Part shown: piece by piece, positions 23,573-35,443 of the stretch
Position numbering within the stretch: the first letter of the stretch is position 1
Layout: each line of letters opens with the position of its first letter
Assembly: GCF_029227915.1 (NCBI RefSeq)
Contig: NC_079883.1
Span: 23,188,001 to 23,252,000 of the forward strand
DNA: 64,000 nucleotides
Origin: Hydractinia symbiolongicarpus
Taxonomy: Eukaryota > Cnidaria > Hydrozoa > Anthoathecata > Hydractiniidae
Direction of reading: 5' to 3'
Notes under the pieces: generated by a model
Told to the model about the DNA's origin: nothing
The model's input: the letters and a program-made list of their open reading frames with translations, nothing else
The model's database searches: none
Made by a program: the position numbers and the translations under genes

Positions 23573-25239
23573 TACGAATCAACGTAGAAATTTTTATATT
23601 ATGTGCTCATAAAAACTTATTTAAATATTTTTTGTTTTAGTCGGTTTTTGGAATAAAATACTGGTCATATATTTACGAGTTCCACCGCAGTGCCTCTAGC
23701 TGCGGAATAGTCCTAGAATTGTCAGAAAGCGCATCTCTTTTAAGAGAAGAACATGTCTGGGAGCGAGGGTTGCAAGATTGGATTGTTATTTTTGTTTTGT
23801 TTTGTTTTGTTTTGGAACGATTATTATTGTTTGAATAATTTTTTTGACTTGGGCAATTTTAACAATGTTGACCATTTACTCAATGAACATTTAGTGTATG
23901 AGTAATTCTATTGAACAACCTTCAGGCCTGTAACTGTGGTGGCAGAGGAGGCAAACCCTTCCCCCCCTTTCACCCGCCTTCCCTCCATGACCTAAAAAAC
24001 GTAAAAAATATCACTCTATTTCTTTATTTAATATAAATTGCATCGTTTTCAGATAATCCTGCTTGAATTACTTGAAAACGTTTTAGCCCTTATATTATTG
24101 TCCCACCTCTCAGCCCCATAGAAACAATTTTACTTCCTGCAAGCCTGACCATAGTCACGTGACCATGTTCAACCTATCAATGTGTATAAAATTGATTAGT
24201 TATTTTTTATATAAATATATATATTTTATAGTAAGTTTGAACATGTATGTAAAAAGTGCGTTCTTTTGAGACATGTAAATAACATCGTAAATGATCACTT
24301 TTTTGACTTAGAATGTGGAAAATTATCCCATCCACCAACAGTATTCTATGAATAATCATTTATGTCTGATCTGTCACTTACTTATGGCAAAAAAAATTAG
24401 AGAAAAAGTGTTATGTGACAGTCTTAATACCTTTCCTGATCCCCAAGGGTTCTTCATTTTTGACATCGAGGTTGTCAAGTAAACCAGCGGCTTTGACATC
24501 AGGCAACAAATTTTTAGAGGTAGGATGAACTTTTTTACGATTGAAAACCAAGCTAAAAAAATGTTCCTTCTAAATTTCCTTTAAAACTTCCTTCTAAATT
24601 TCTAGTTTTTCTCTTTAAACTACAGAATATTATTGCCCACTGCATTTTGATCTTTTTTCGTCCAACAGTTACTCTGCCGCACTTTCATGAAGCGTTTTAC
24701 CTCTGTACAACTCTGTAATTTTGACGAAATATGTCACTTTTTTCACTTTTTTATCCACTTCCAATGCTGCCTTTTTTAGCAACAAGTGTGATGTATTATC
24801 GCTAAAATTACTTTGTCGAACATTGTCTTACTACAAAAATTACTTGCATAATTGTTCTATGGCCTAGCTCGTTCAGAGAAATGCAAAATGTCGAAGATTT
24901 TTGAACAGGAAGCAACTACCACAGTCGGTTTAATGGATATCCAAAAATGGGTATTTCAATGATATCCAAATAACGAACATAATTCCTGTATTTGTGAAGA
25001 AAACATATCTTACTTTCTTTTGCCCGATTTTTTTTTAATATTATCTTGTAAAACTAAAAAGAGTAAAAATAGCTCATAGATCACTAAAATGATATTTCAT
25101 AATTGGCTCTTATCCCCCTTTTTTTCGCGTATCGTGACTTGTTTTAATCAAACACAAATCACATTTTAATGTTTGTGTACAGCGAGTATAATATTCTCTC
25201 AAATAAGCTATTTTGCCTGCATTTCATACAAATTAGTTT

Positions 25240-25330
25240 CAACCTCGTCTCAAGGATCTTGTGGCCCCTGAGCCGCTATTACAGGCTATTAACTTCATCA
25301 ACAAGGCAAAATGCCCTGGAAACGAGGTTG
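25240..25330. mobile_element. Short foldback element with CAACCTCGTC ends
   Basis: CAACCTCGTCTCAAGGATC on the left and CCCTGGAAACGAGGTTG on the right form imperfect terminal inverted repeats, with GCCGCTATTACAGG between. No coding content; a MITE-like element is the best reading. Confidence 0.6.
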
Positions 25331-26639
25331 AATTGATTTAATTCCATAGTTTCAGAAGTAATACTATGTACAATTTTCTGTCCAGAGTTATTTTTTAATA
25401 TAGTGTAGGATTTTGATTAGGTAGGGTTTTGCTACAGAGTATGCCTTTTTTATTCCGAGGTACACTTTTAGAAGATAAGCATGACAGCCTTGTAATATCA
25501 AACCACCCATTTTCCCCCTTTTTTCGTGTTACGCGTACGACGGTATGAGATTGGACATTTGCCTAGGTTATCATTTGTAAGTGTAAATATCATTTTCTCA
25601 TGAATTAATATTTGTGTTTGGTCACAGCATTCCGTCTGAAGAAACTGGCTTTATCTCAAGAGCTCTGGTAACGAGAGTGTGAACAGAGAACCAGAAAACA
25701 ACTACGAACGACATAGATGAAGTTTTTGGGGTTTTCTAACATGGAATCCATCAGAATTTATGGATGCCGAAAGCTACATCTAGACGATCATTAGTGTTAG
25801 AAGTAGAGCGGTCTGTTTACCTCAACTATTTAAATAAAGAGATACGAGAAACTAGAAAATATCTAAACGCATTTCACTGGACATATAATTGAATAAAGAT
25901 ATACACTGGAAGGAAAACTGCGCGTTATGGAGATAACGAGATATATAACAAGTATAAATCAGTACAATATATGCGTATCATTGTGGTGGTAAAAGAAATG
26001 TATAAATCATTATACGACACCAGTCCTTCTATTATGAGCGAAGTATTTTCAAAGAGAACTAGTTCTTATTCCCTTCGCAATCACAGACAATTTAAATGTT
26101 GTACAGTGAAGACTGTCAATTATGGGCTTGAAAGGGCTCATAATTGTGGTCAAATGTACCTCAGTCTAATACGTCATGTGATTCTCTTGTAGGCTTTCTT
26201 CAGATTCCTAAGAAGTTTGATTTTTTGTATGCCAATGTTGAATTTGTAAGAGATATATTGTAGGACTAGGTTACATGTAGTTTCCAGCTAGGATTTTTTT
26301 AATATTTCATCTTGCTGCTTTTACTTTTAGTTAGTCGATGTTAATTAGCATCTTTTGACATTTTATGTATGTAGTTAGTACCTTAAGTGTATTTAAATAC
26401 GAGAAGTACTTATTTCCGGTCAGTCTTAAATTTGCGCACCCCGATTTGATATTTGCGCACCTCATGGGACCTAAAACGCTGTTGATAAAACACAGAAAAG
26501 CTTTTTTAAATTTTTTCATAGCATTTACATTTCTCAATGACGATGGCCAATTCCAATAAAAGATTATTGAAGATATTATTTCGGTTTGTCTGTTCAGTAT
26601 TTATATTACTGTAGAAAGTTTATCATTTCTTGAACATGA

Positions 26640-28700
26640 TAGTTTAGTAGGCGACGTTTCGGGAGATCCTTCTCCCATCATCAGGCAAAGTAAAATGATG
26701 TTGAGCATGTATTTATATAATTGCATAACTCATAAAAATTAACCAATCAGAAACGAGCTGATAATTGCAGTTAATTAAGGTAATTAACATTTTCGGACCT
26801 AGATGTAGGTAACTACTTCTTCTGTAGGGCTAGTAACCAAATCTCAGGAAGTTGATACGAGATGCTGTTTATGTGTTTGTTACGTTCTACCCTGTTGATG
26901 GTTTCTTTAATCTTCCTGGCCGTTGTTCTGGATTATCTGTCAATGATTTTCTTCTCATCCCAATTAAACTGATGACTTCTGCTCCAGCTGTGGTCCGCAA
27001 TTTCGTTTTTCTTCACATCTCCGTTTTTGTTTCGCCTATATACACTGCATCACAATCTTTACACGGGATTTCGTCAACAGCATTGCTTTGTTCTTCCAGG
27101 TTTATTTTGTCTTTTGGTTTAGACAAAGTGCTTCTTAGGGTGACTTTAGAGTTAAGAATGCATTTGATCTTGTGTTGCCTTGAAACTCGACGAAGGATCT
27201 CGCTGGTACCTGGTACAAAGGGTAGGAATGCTGATGCGATAAATTCCTCTGATGTTTCCTTGTTGTCTCCGTTGCATCTTCTCTTCATTTTATTTTCTAC
27301 TTGCGTGATGACTTTATGGCGGTTAATGCATTTCTTACACGCCGAAATTCTTCTTTCCTCTCCTGTTTGTCACTGACTACGCTGTTGGCACGATTAGTAA
27401 TGAAGATATAACACTTTCCTTGCAAGATTTCTGATAGTTTGATTCGAAGTTAAGGTACTGGTCAGTGTGTGTTGGTTTACGATACACTGAAACTGAAATG
27501 GAACCATTCTTGCGTTTGACCAAACTGTTCAGAAAAGCAATACTTCCATCGTGCTCAAGCTCAACAATGAATTTGATTTGTCGATGTAGGACGTTGATGT
27601 GTTCATGGAACTCTTCTAGATGAGATCTTTTGATTATGGCAAATACGTTGTCAAAAAATCTTTTCCAAACCTTTGGACGTCTGTCTGATGTGACTAATGC
27701 TGTTGTCTCATGTGCTTGCATGTATATTTCTGCGACTACTGATGATGCAGGGCCTCCCATGGCAACTCCGTCTGTTTGAGTGTAGAAATTCTTATTAAAC
27801 AGATACCATGTTTTGGTTAGAACAAATTCGACCAAACGCAGAAAATCCGGTACTGGAATCTTCGTCTTTTCACCGAATGCAGCATCGTTTTCGATAAGGT
27901 CTTTAATGATGTTAAAGGTGTCTTTTAAGGGAACATTTGTATAGAGTGATGTGACATCAAATGATACCATGCATTCGTCGTCTGCTATCTTTATTTCTCT
28001 GATGTATTTCGAAAATTCTTTTAAGTTTTTGCTGTGGTCACTTGCTGTAAACTTGCTAAGGATAGAAGCAACAAATTTTGATAGGTTGTATAACGGTGTT
28101 CCAGTGCAGGAGACTAGTGGTCAATTTGGATTTCCCTGCTTATGAATTTTTGGTAGTCCGTAAAATCGCGGTGGTGGTCCATCACAACGTTTCAGTCAAT
28201 AATACTGCTTATCGTCGATGTATTCTTTTCTCTTCAACTCTATTAAGATATTCCTCGCTTCTCGTTTAATGACTTCTGTAGGATCTTTCCTGAGAAGTTT
28301 GTAAGGCCCGTTGTTGATGTGTTCGTTGCACTTGTCGATGTAGTCAGGTGTATTCATGATAACCGTTGTTCTCCCTTGTCTGCCGATAGGATTATGATAT
28401 CTTTTTCCTTCTTTAGGTTCTTCAAAGACAGTCTTTCAGATTTTTGTAAATTGTCCTTTGGTGTTCTGCTTTTCTGTAGCGTGAGGCTTACTTTAGCTCT
28501 TACTGTGTCTGCCTCTTCTTTTGGTAGATCTTTAATTGCCTCTTCCACATTCGCAACTATTTTCTTCTTTGGAATTGAAGCTGATGTCATACAGAAATTT
28601 ATTCCTTTTTGATAGAAGGTTTGTTTCTTCTGTCGTGAGTGGTCTGTTGGAGAGATTGACAATCCATTTGCTTTTGCCTATACCCGTTCTTGCATATACA
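26640..28700 (-). pseudogene. Penelope-like retroelement, degenerate (RT plus GIY-YIG endonuclease)
   Basis: Reading the minus strand, the order is N-terminal segment (28662-28354, ending IILSADKG), reverse transcriptase (27970-27377), the connecting region and GIY-YIG start (27288-27013), and the endonuclease C-terminal part in another frame to about 26830. RT motifs are visible: SFDVTSLYTNVP (motif A) and TDGVAMGGPASS (motif B). The motif C position reads RFFDNVFAI where active Penelope RTs have a DD pair, so the second Asp is replaced. Endonuclease features are IPCKDCDAVYIGET and, after a stop and frame change, DHSW.. and an RKIKE segment. Frame changes and stops between blocks show it is dead. 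A hammerhead-like motif follows at 26653-26686, as expected for Penelope terminal repeats. The gene-like plus-strand ORFs here are shadows. Confidence 0.88.
26653..26686 (-). ncRNA. Hammerhead-ribozyme-like core of the Penelope element
   Basis: On the minus strand CTGATGA (26684-26678) is followed by one extra U, then stem II GGGAG (26676-26672) with loop AAGGAU and CUCCC (26665-26661). GAAAC and GUC follow, with cleavage predicted after position 26653. This is the hammerhead core order. Helix III would be only the palindrome ACGU, and helix I begins G-C, C-G. Penelope elements are known to carry such minimal type I hammerheads in their terminal repeats. The location, just past the endonuclease, fits. 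Activity is unproven; the extra U at the base of stem II may weaken it. Confidence 0.7.
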
Positions 28701-28979
28701 TATATTATTTGTTATAAAGCTCTCAGGGGTTTACTCTTGCTTTAAGGATAATCTATGCTACCACCGACGTTTGACGCGCTACAGAAGCACACAAAGCGCG
28801 CGCAAAGTATCAGGCTGACTGTTTATCGGTAAAAAGAAGTCGACAAAAATCAAAGTTTTGCTTAATGACTAATAATTTGAATAAAAACTAATCCCGAATT
28901 CTTCTTCTTTTAGCCCTTTTCATTATTTGCCAATTTTTTAATTCGATATTTACGAAATCATCATAACGGCAATATAGGA

Positions 28980-29130
28980 AACACCTTGGATCAGTCTTAT
29001 GAGCGTAGCAGAGAGAAAGAAGAACCGAGGAATAGCATCTAGCATAACTCGGTCGTGGTTTGAACCTAAGACCTTCCGCACAGGAGGTGAACTCGAACTC
29101 CGGGCAAGGTCACCAGTCGGTAAAAGGGCA
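28980..29130 (-). mobile_element. tRNA-derived SINE fragment
   Basis: On the minus strand GTGCGGAAGGTCTTAGGTTC with AAACC just after it matches the anticodon-arm and B-box part of the SINE at 45428 (GTGCGGGAGGTCTTGGGTTC). The following CGACCGAGTTATG parallels CTAGCTGAGTCACG there. The polymerase III B box is recognisable; the tail is not. Confidence 0.55.
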
Positions 29131-29949
29131 AAAATGATGCAAAATGCAAAAGTGGATGCAGAAAAAAAATGTTAAAAAGGAAGTCGTGCACAAAGATTAT
29201 ACATGCATAAAAACGTAAGAATGGAAACGTTGATAAGCAAGGAACAAGCGAAGAAGATTGTGATGATGATATTGGTGCCAGCTTTTGTGATGTCGGCTTT
29301 GTAATTGTTAAACCGGGACACAGTCGCCTCAGATGCTAACAGCCGAATATTTTTTATGCTTTCTTAACAGAATATCGATGGCACACGATACGCTTTTTCC
29401 GATAGCTCATTTTACTTATAATTAATTTACTTGCTGACTTGTTTGTGTTTTCTAGTAGACATGCATGAAAATAATATTATTAATTACAAGAAAAAAACAA
29501 AAAATTAAGATAAAGAACACTTTAAATTTAAAATTTATCGAAAATTTCTCGATACGACTCGGTAATTGAGTATTCACTTAGTTTTTCCCAGTTTATTAAT
29601 GTTATGCAATTTTGAGCTAAGATTTATATTATATTTATATGCATGATTGAAATTTTTAAACTATATATTGCAAAGAATGACTGGAAAGCACTTAACACGA
29701 TAAAACACGAAACACACGATTGTTTTATTTTTGAAGCTCAATTTCTTAAAAACTGCGGAGTTACCAGCTTGGTAACATTGATTTTTGAATTCAGCAAGCT
29801 TAAAATCTTTAATTTATATAGAGATACTTTTGTCGCTAGATTTGAGTTACGATGTTTTTTTCAACTAGAAGATTCTTTTACGAAAGACACAAATTTTACA
29901 TCGATGGAGAGAAATATTTCAAAACATGATTTAATAAGCGTCTACTTAT

Positions 29950-29990
29950 CAAAAAAAAAAAAAAATAATAATAATAATAATAATAATCAC
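29950..29990. repeat. A-run followed by AAT microsatellite
   Basis: About 14 A residues precede eight AAT units and then CACC. This may be the tail of a retroposed insertion, but no body is identified next to it. Confidence 0.85.
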
Positions 29991-30000
29991 CAAGAAATAG

Positions 30001-30160
30001 AACCTTGTTCCCAGGGCATTTTGCCTTTTTAATTACTTCGTTTTCTATGTGGGCCTTGTTACAATCTTGTCACAATCTCGTCTCCAGAACTTGTTTGGCT
30101 TTTTATATTTAAACGGCCGTTCAGATGTAAAAAGCCTAACAAGATCTGCAGACGAGGTTG
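30001..30160. mobile_element. CAACCTCG-family foldback element(s)
   Basis: CTCGTCTCCAGAACTTGTT (30078-30096) pairs with AACAAGATCTGCAGACGAGG (30139-30158). Internal AGGCTTTTT/AAAAAGCCT-like segments also pair, around an AAACGGCCGTT centre. An adjoining half, CCTTGTTCCCAGGGCATTTT at 30003, resembles the 25240 element. Confidence 0.6.
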
Positions 30161-30507
30161 CTCTTGTACATAACCAAAGAACGTATCGAAACGTGCCGAG
30201 CAGTTTATTTTGCAACTGTAAACTGTTTTGTTTAAGTGTTTCTATATAGCTCATCCCGTTGAAGAAAATTTAAAAACTTACAAGAGTAAAGAGGGCTTAA
30301 GGTCCATGCCTAGGGTCTTGGGTCTATTTAATTTCCCCTTTCTTCACCGCGCTGCACATGATGGCACGTGCAGATCACACGAAATCGTTTTTTGTAGTGT
30401 AAACAAACATGTCTTGTTTTTTTAAGATCAAATTTTGATGAAGACTTTCAATTTCGCAATAAACTATTCCGTATGTGATCGTTGCCTAAAAGAAGAACAC
30501 ATACAGA

Positions 30508-32758
30508 ATGAGCGAAACTCAAAATCTTGCACACCCATGTTCAGTTGAGGATGTACATAATAGCTGTGGATCAACAGAAGATCTATACGATGCAGCAGAA
30601 GGCGAGAGTCCATACACAGGAACTGTCAAAGGTCTTACCATAACAACATGTGCCATGTTTATTATTGCAGAAATGGCTGGAAGTGGTATTTTAGCCTTAC
30701 CAAAAGCTATAAGTGAGGCAGGTTGGACAGGGGTGGGACTTCTTGTTGTTTGTTGCTTCATATCTTTGTATTGTGGAATTATACTGGGGAAATGTTGGAC
30801 CATAGTTAGAAATAGTAACACAGATTACCATGGCCATGTCAGAGATCCGTACCCTTTGATTGGTTTAGCAGCTAGTGGTAAAGCAGGAAAATACATTGTA
30901 GAGTTTTGTGTGTTGGTGACTTTGTTTGGTGTATGTGTAGTTTTCTTGTTACTGGCATCTGAACAGATAGCTTCATTAGTTCATACAAGTTTTGGTGCTT
31001 TAAGTCAAAAAAGCGAGTTTCGTATTTGGATTTTGATCTGTGGTGCAGTTTTGTTACCATTTACATGGTTAGCTACCCCAAAGGAGATGTGGCAATTTGC
31101 TGTGGGAGCAGGATTATGCACAATGGTAGCATGTTTGTTCATAATTGTGCGAACTGGAATGTACATGAAAGAATATAGCACTAAGCCTATTTCACAAGAT
31201 ACACCTGTTTCAGTGGAATCATTCTTTTTAGCGTTCGGTACAATTGCTTTTTCTTTTGGTGGTGCAACATTATTTCCAACATTTCAAACTGACATGCGTC
31301 ATCCAAGACAATTTCCAGTTGCTGCAACTTTAGCGTTTATTGGTGTCTTAATTATGTATCTTCCAGTCTCTGCTTTACCTTTTTTGGCTTTTGGAACAAA
31401 TTTAGAGGACAATATTTTAGAAACCTTGAAAAAAGCTAATGGGGATGGAAAAGCCTTTGTTACTGCTGCAGAAACGTTAATAACATTTCACCTCTTATTT
31501 ACATTTGTCATTACCATAAACCCAATTGGCCAACAAATTGAAGAATACATGAAATTACCACATGGTAAGTAATAAATATATATCTTCTATAATAATACGG
31601 TCATAGTGGATGTGTTCATTTTCTTTTGAAGTCGCCGAAATATTCTATGAAGTTGCCGAAAAAAGTATATATGTCTCAAATATTTAATTTTATGACGTTA
31701 TGGCGCGACGTCAATAATACTACTTAAACATCAACATCTTATATTAAATAAATGAAACCATTACAGTGCACTTAAAACTTTGAGGCCAAATAGCTTGAAA
31801 AGGAGGTGGTGACGTCAATGATTTTTCACCGCGTGGGTAACTAGGGACCACCTAGGAGCAATTTGGGTAAGTTTCCCAAACCTGAGTTTCCAAATCCGTT
31901 TCGGAATTGAGGGGTTGATAACGTCATGAAAAAACCTTTAAACCCTAATATATCTACAATCGTTTGTCAAAAATATGTGATGCATTTTCTTGATCAGCGT
32001 TTCAAGACCTATACAATGAAGGCAGCAGGTATACAAATTTCTAAAAAAGAGTTTCGACAGGTCATTGCTGACGTCAGCAAAATTTTAAACCCTTACATCT
32101 CATGAACCGCTCATTAAAAGCACATAATAATATACATTTTCTTGATCAGCGTTTTAACCTCTGCACAGTACAGGCAACGAATAAACTAAATTTCGCCAAA
32201 ATGTTTTGTATTTGGACTGGTGATGTCAGCAAAAAATCTAAAACAACCTATTTTTCCATTGTCCTTCTGCCTAAGTGGATTTCTCCACGGGCCTTATCGA
32301 CTAGTAAAGTATATTCTTATAAAAACAGGCTGTATAATCATTATTATCAAACCAGCCTGACATTCTTATAAAGCATTTTCTTATAAAAAACATCTTCTTT
32401 GGGTGTGCTTAAGAAGTGTGTAAAGTGTAAGTGTAAAATTCATGTTATGCTGAATAAATTGAACTTTTTAGAATTTGGTTGGAAAAGAATTACCCTACGA
32501 ACCACCCTAGTTTTGGTCATCCTCGGCATTGCAGAAGCCATCCCAAATTTTGGTCCTATTCTAGCGTTGATTGGAGGATCTACAGTGACAATGATGGCGT
32601 TTATTCTACCCTGTTGGTTTTACTTGAAACTGAAAGATCACGTCCCGTTCTTTGTAAAAGTTCTTCACGTGGAGATCATGCTCATTGCTGTTGTGTGTGG
32701 TGGTGCTGCCACGTATTCTGCATGCTCACATTTTAAAAACCCATTCAAAACTTCGTAA
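30508..32758 (+). CDS. AAAP family amino acid transporter (Aa_trans domain)
   Basis: Predicted multi-pass amino acid transporter of the amino acid/auxin permease superfamily, which includes SLC32, SLC36 and SLC38. Two exons, 30508-31564 and 32472-32758, join in phase to 447 residues. A polar N-terminus of about 45 residues precedes TM1, whose AEMAGSGILALPKAISEAGW (about residues 54-73) is the family signature with the small-residue GSGILALP core. About ten further hydrophobic segments follow, including FGTIAFSFGGATLFPT and, in exon 2, IPNFGPILALIGGSTVT with a short tail. The first Met is used; stops lie upstream. The fit to animal vesicular/lysosomal AVT-like members seems better than SLC38, but substrate and membrane are not determinable. 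A polyadenylation signal AATAAA sits at 32908-32913. Confidence 0.9.
31975..32260. repeat. Diverged tandem duplication, about 152 bp, in the AAAP intron
   Basis: TTTCTTGATCAGCGTTT occurs at 31986 and 32138. Each copy is followed by a diverged block ending in (A)TGACGTCAGCAAAA or TGATGTCAGCAAAA. A related GACGTCAATGATTTTTC occurs near 31815. Confidence 0.7.
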
Positions 32759-33480
32759 GGCTTGTGCAAGCACTTTAGATGATCTCCATGACATTACGAT
32801 TTTTAATGACCGTAGAGTGACGTGTTTTTTATAAGCAACAGATGCTAAAACTGAGATTTGGGTTGAATCCTAAACACGTAGGACAACCAGCCAACTGTAA
32901 ATAAGCAAATAAAAGTTAGGTTAACATCTAATCTAATAGTCTAACGAGAAACGTACAAAACAGCTTTCTAAAAGAATTATTTTTTATTTAACAAATGCTA
33001 AATATTTGTATGGTATACCTTGATAGCCCTTAGTACGCTGCTCCAGCCCTATTACGTCGCTTTGTTTTACATCGACTTATATGAACCGGCATTTTGGAAA
33101 ACATTGGTTTGCAAAACCGCCCTGTTCGCGAAAAAAACAGTCCTTATCAGCGTTTGTCGTAAAGCTGGAACAAACCATATCAACCAAATCTAAAATAAAG
33201 GTATTTTTTATTCTGTTTTGTGTTAAAGTTTTTAAAACTAATTTACTATTGATTTAGTTTTTTACTACTTCTAATTTTTTTGTAATCGTTTATAGATATT
33301 ATTGTTAATATTTTTTTAAATGAAATAAATAATTAATAGTTAATTACTCCTTTAAGGGATATTATTTTAAATGTATTTTAGCCTTTTTTATTGTTTAGCA
33401 CGTCCAATATGCCAAAGTTGGTCAAAAATAAAACGGTCCATATTTTGGGACCAAATTTGGGCTAAATCAGTGTTTTGGAG
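32759..33480. other. Intergenic region
   Basis: It carries the probable 3' UTR of the AAAP gene with AATAAA at 32908-32913. Past about 32930 I see nothing but AT-rich sequence. Confidence 0.6.
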
Positions 33481-33483
33481 ATA

Positions 33484-33981
33484 ATCATCATCATCATCAT
33501 CATTCTCGGCTTAACGTCCGTTTTCCATGCTAGCATGGGTTGGACGGGGTATAATAATGACCCTCTTCCAATCTGATCTAGACTGTGTTAGATCTAAACT
33601 CAACTTCCTCTGTATCAAGTTTGTCCTTATAACCTCCTGCCAAGTCTTTCTCGGTCTGGCTCTGGGCTTTGCCCCAGGAACTATCAAGTCTCTACACTTT
33701 CTTACCCAATTATCCTCCTCCATTCTTTCCAAGTGCCCCAGCCAGTTCAATCTTCTTATCTGGATAACATCCTTAATTCTACGGAGACTTAGCCTGCTTC
33801 TTAGCTTATTTGAACTCTTTCTGTCTCTCAGACTGGTGTTACACATCCACCTAACCATTCTCATATCATTCCTTTCTAAACGGTCAAGATCTTCCTGCTT
33901 CACTGCCCATGTCTCACTACCGTACAACATAACAAGAAAAAAATAAAAAGAACAAAACTTTAATGTCATCATGTCCATCAT
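33484..33981 (-). pseudogene. 3' end of a non-LTR retrotransposon (LINE) with ATG-repeat tail
   Basis: The minus-strand frame encodes the C-terminal part of a LINE reverse-transcriptase polyprotein. Seen are YGSETWAVKQEDLDRLERN, MVRWMCN, LNWLGHLERM and PRARPRKTWQEV, a block common at the ends of many non-LTR elements. It ends shortly before a tract of ATG/ATC triplets (33488-33505), a usual short-repeat tail. Only the 3' end is present, as expected for 5' truncation. The clade is not assigned. Confidence 0.85.
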
Positions 33982-35008
33982 GCTTTTTGTGTCCCAGTTT
34001 TATTTTTTGGACTAATTTTTTCATTTCTATATTTTTGTAATCAATTGTTTGTAAATATTATAGTTAAATAGTTTTTAAATTAAACTTACTTTTGAGGAAT
34101 ACTATTTTCAAACTATGTACTTGGTCCAGGCTTTGTGCATCTTTAACACGAAGACGGCTTGCCTTATTTCTTCTGCAAAAAAAAACCCCACATACACTTC
34201 ATTCTTCTTCCCAGAGCTCATTGAAATGAACCTGGGACGTGATACACAACTTTTAACGAGTTCAAGTTGGCTCGTTTCAGGTCATCAACGTAGTTAAATC
34301 ACACGTATAGAAAAGTGTGATATGTTGATTTGTCATAGCGGTGGCAATGTTAAGAAAATCTTTATTACATTGGATTTAATTTACTTTCGGGGAAGAAACT
34401 TCGCGAACAGAAAATTTCGCGAATTTTAGTCTAATTTGCGAAAGTTTTAAGTTCGCGAAATCTTCTGACGTGGCTTATTCGCAAAAGTTTTGTACGCGTA
34501 AAAAAAATTATTAAGCTCGAAGGTGGAAATTAAACACTTATGTAGCAATCTTTTTTCCTTTTTTCAAAATCTTTTATACTGAAGATTTCCTTAAAAATAT
34601 TACATGATAGGAGGAAAGTCTATTTTAATCTATTTCAAAAATTTCTCCGTTCTGTCGTTGACCTTTTTTGACCAGTATCACCTAGCATCATTCCATATTA
34701 CTCGATAGATGGATAGATTGTGTGAGTCAATATTTATCACAAAGCAGCCAAGTATTTCCTCATCTTTTGGCTGTTCTATTCCCTTACGAGGTCCATCTAC
34801 TTTTCCGCCAGCTTGGTATTTGTCAAAGTAACTCAAATATATAAAATAACATTGCAAGCGATCTCTATTCTACCTTAAAGCAAAGGTGAAGGCCGATAGT
34901 GTTTTGATGTTTGATGTTACATGCATCACAGCGTCACGATCAAGAAAAAACTTCGTAACTCGCATTTTAATTGGAAACGTTTCAAATAATATGACTAAAT
35001 ATTACCAG

Positions 35009-35297
35009 CCATTGGACAACCCTAAAGCCGTTTGAAGCGGATTGGATTATCGAATCTTTAAACCCATATGATGAATTGGATCCAATGATGAATGAAGTTG
35101 ATAAAGATACCGAATCGGATGTGTTGCGTATGAGTGCTATTGCGTGTTTATCGATAGAGGAGCTTGAAGTGTTCGGTTCAACGGATGAAAATGAAAAAAA
35201 TAATGAGGAAGAAGAAGAGGAATGCGAATGGGTGGCTCCACATTCTCAATTGGATAAGGAGAGAAATGCTTTCGACAAGTTTGACGATGAGGATTAG
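35009..35297 (+). CDS. Hypothetical acidic C-terminal exon or small ORF
   Basis: I do not recognise this protein. An open frame runs from a possible acceptor (TTACCAG ending 35008) to TAG at 35295-35297. It contains ADWIIESLNPYDELDP, a Met at 35076, LSIEELEVFGS, an E-rich run and a DKFDDED end. The composition is strongly acidic and not low-complexity throughout, which is unlike random AT-rich sequence. It may be a terminal exon whose upstream exons I could not find, or a remnant of a transposon-encoded protein, since it lies inside the inverted-repeat-bounded segment 34389-35699. Confidence 0.4.
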
Positions 35298-35360
35298 ATT
35301 ACATTTTTTTCATATTCTTATTACTCGTATTAATTTGATACGCTGTATTTATAACTAGTT

Positions 35361-35443
35361 AACCTCGTTGCTAGGCCAATTTTTCGCTTCTTTGATATCC
35401 GAGTCGGATATCAAAAAGGCGAAAAATTGGCCTGGGGACGAGG
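35361..35443. mobile_element. Near-perfect palindromic foldback element
   Basis: AACCTCGTTGCTAGGCCAAT and its complement ATTGGCCTGGGGACGAGG bracket TTTTCGCTTCTTTGATATCC / GGATATCAAAAAGGCGAAAA. The whole 83 bp folds into one hairpin with the centre at GATATCCGAGTCGGATATC. The ends belong to the CAACCTCGTCCCC family. Confidence 0.8.

Larger units (their letters stand above)
23132..26639. other. Intergenic region downstream of SLC6
   Basis: No coding exon is supported. AATAAA at 23652-23657 is a candidate polyadenylation site for the SLC6 gene. Two short foldback elements (23482-23572, 25240-25330) are annotated separately. The rest is AT-rich unique-looking sequence. Confidence 0.6.
28701..30507. 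other. Intergenic region upstream of the AAAP transporter
   Basis: No coding exon is supported. It holds a SINE fragment (28980-29130), an A-run with an AAT microsatellite (29950-29990) and two CAACCTCG-type segments (30001-30160). The transporter promoter should lie near 30300-30500, but no element is clear. Confidence 0.6.

Noticed and set aside
26852-28745. Plus-strand ORFs up to 174 residues
   Set aside because: Antisense of the Penelope-like element; the minus strand carries the recognisable motifs.
29643-30032. 129-residue ORF ending in an Asn run
   Set aside because: The Asn run is an AAT microsatellite and the rest shows no conserved feature.
33527-33946. 139-residue plus-strand ORF
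   Set aside because: Antisense of the LINE 3' end on the minus strand.
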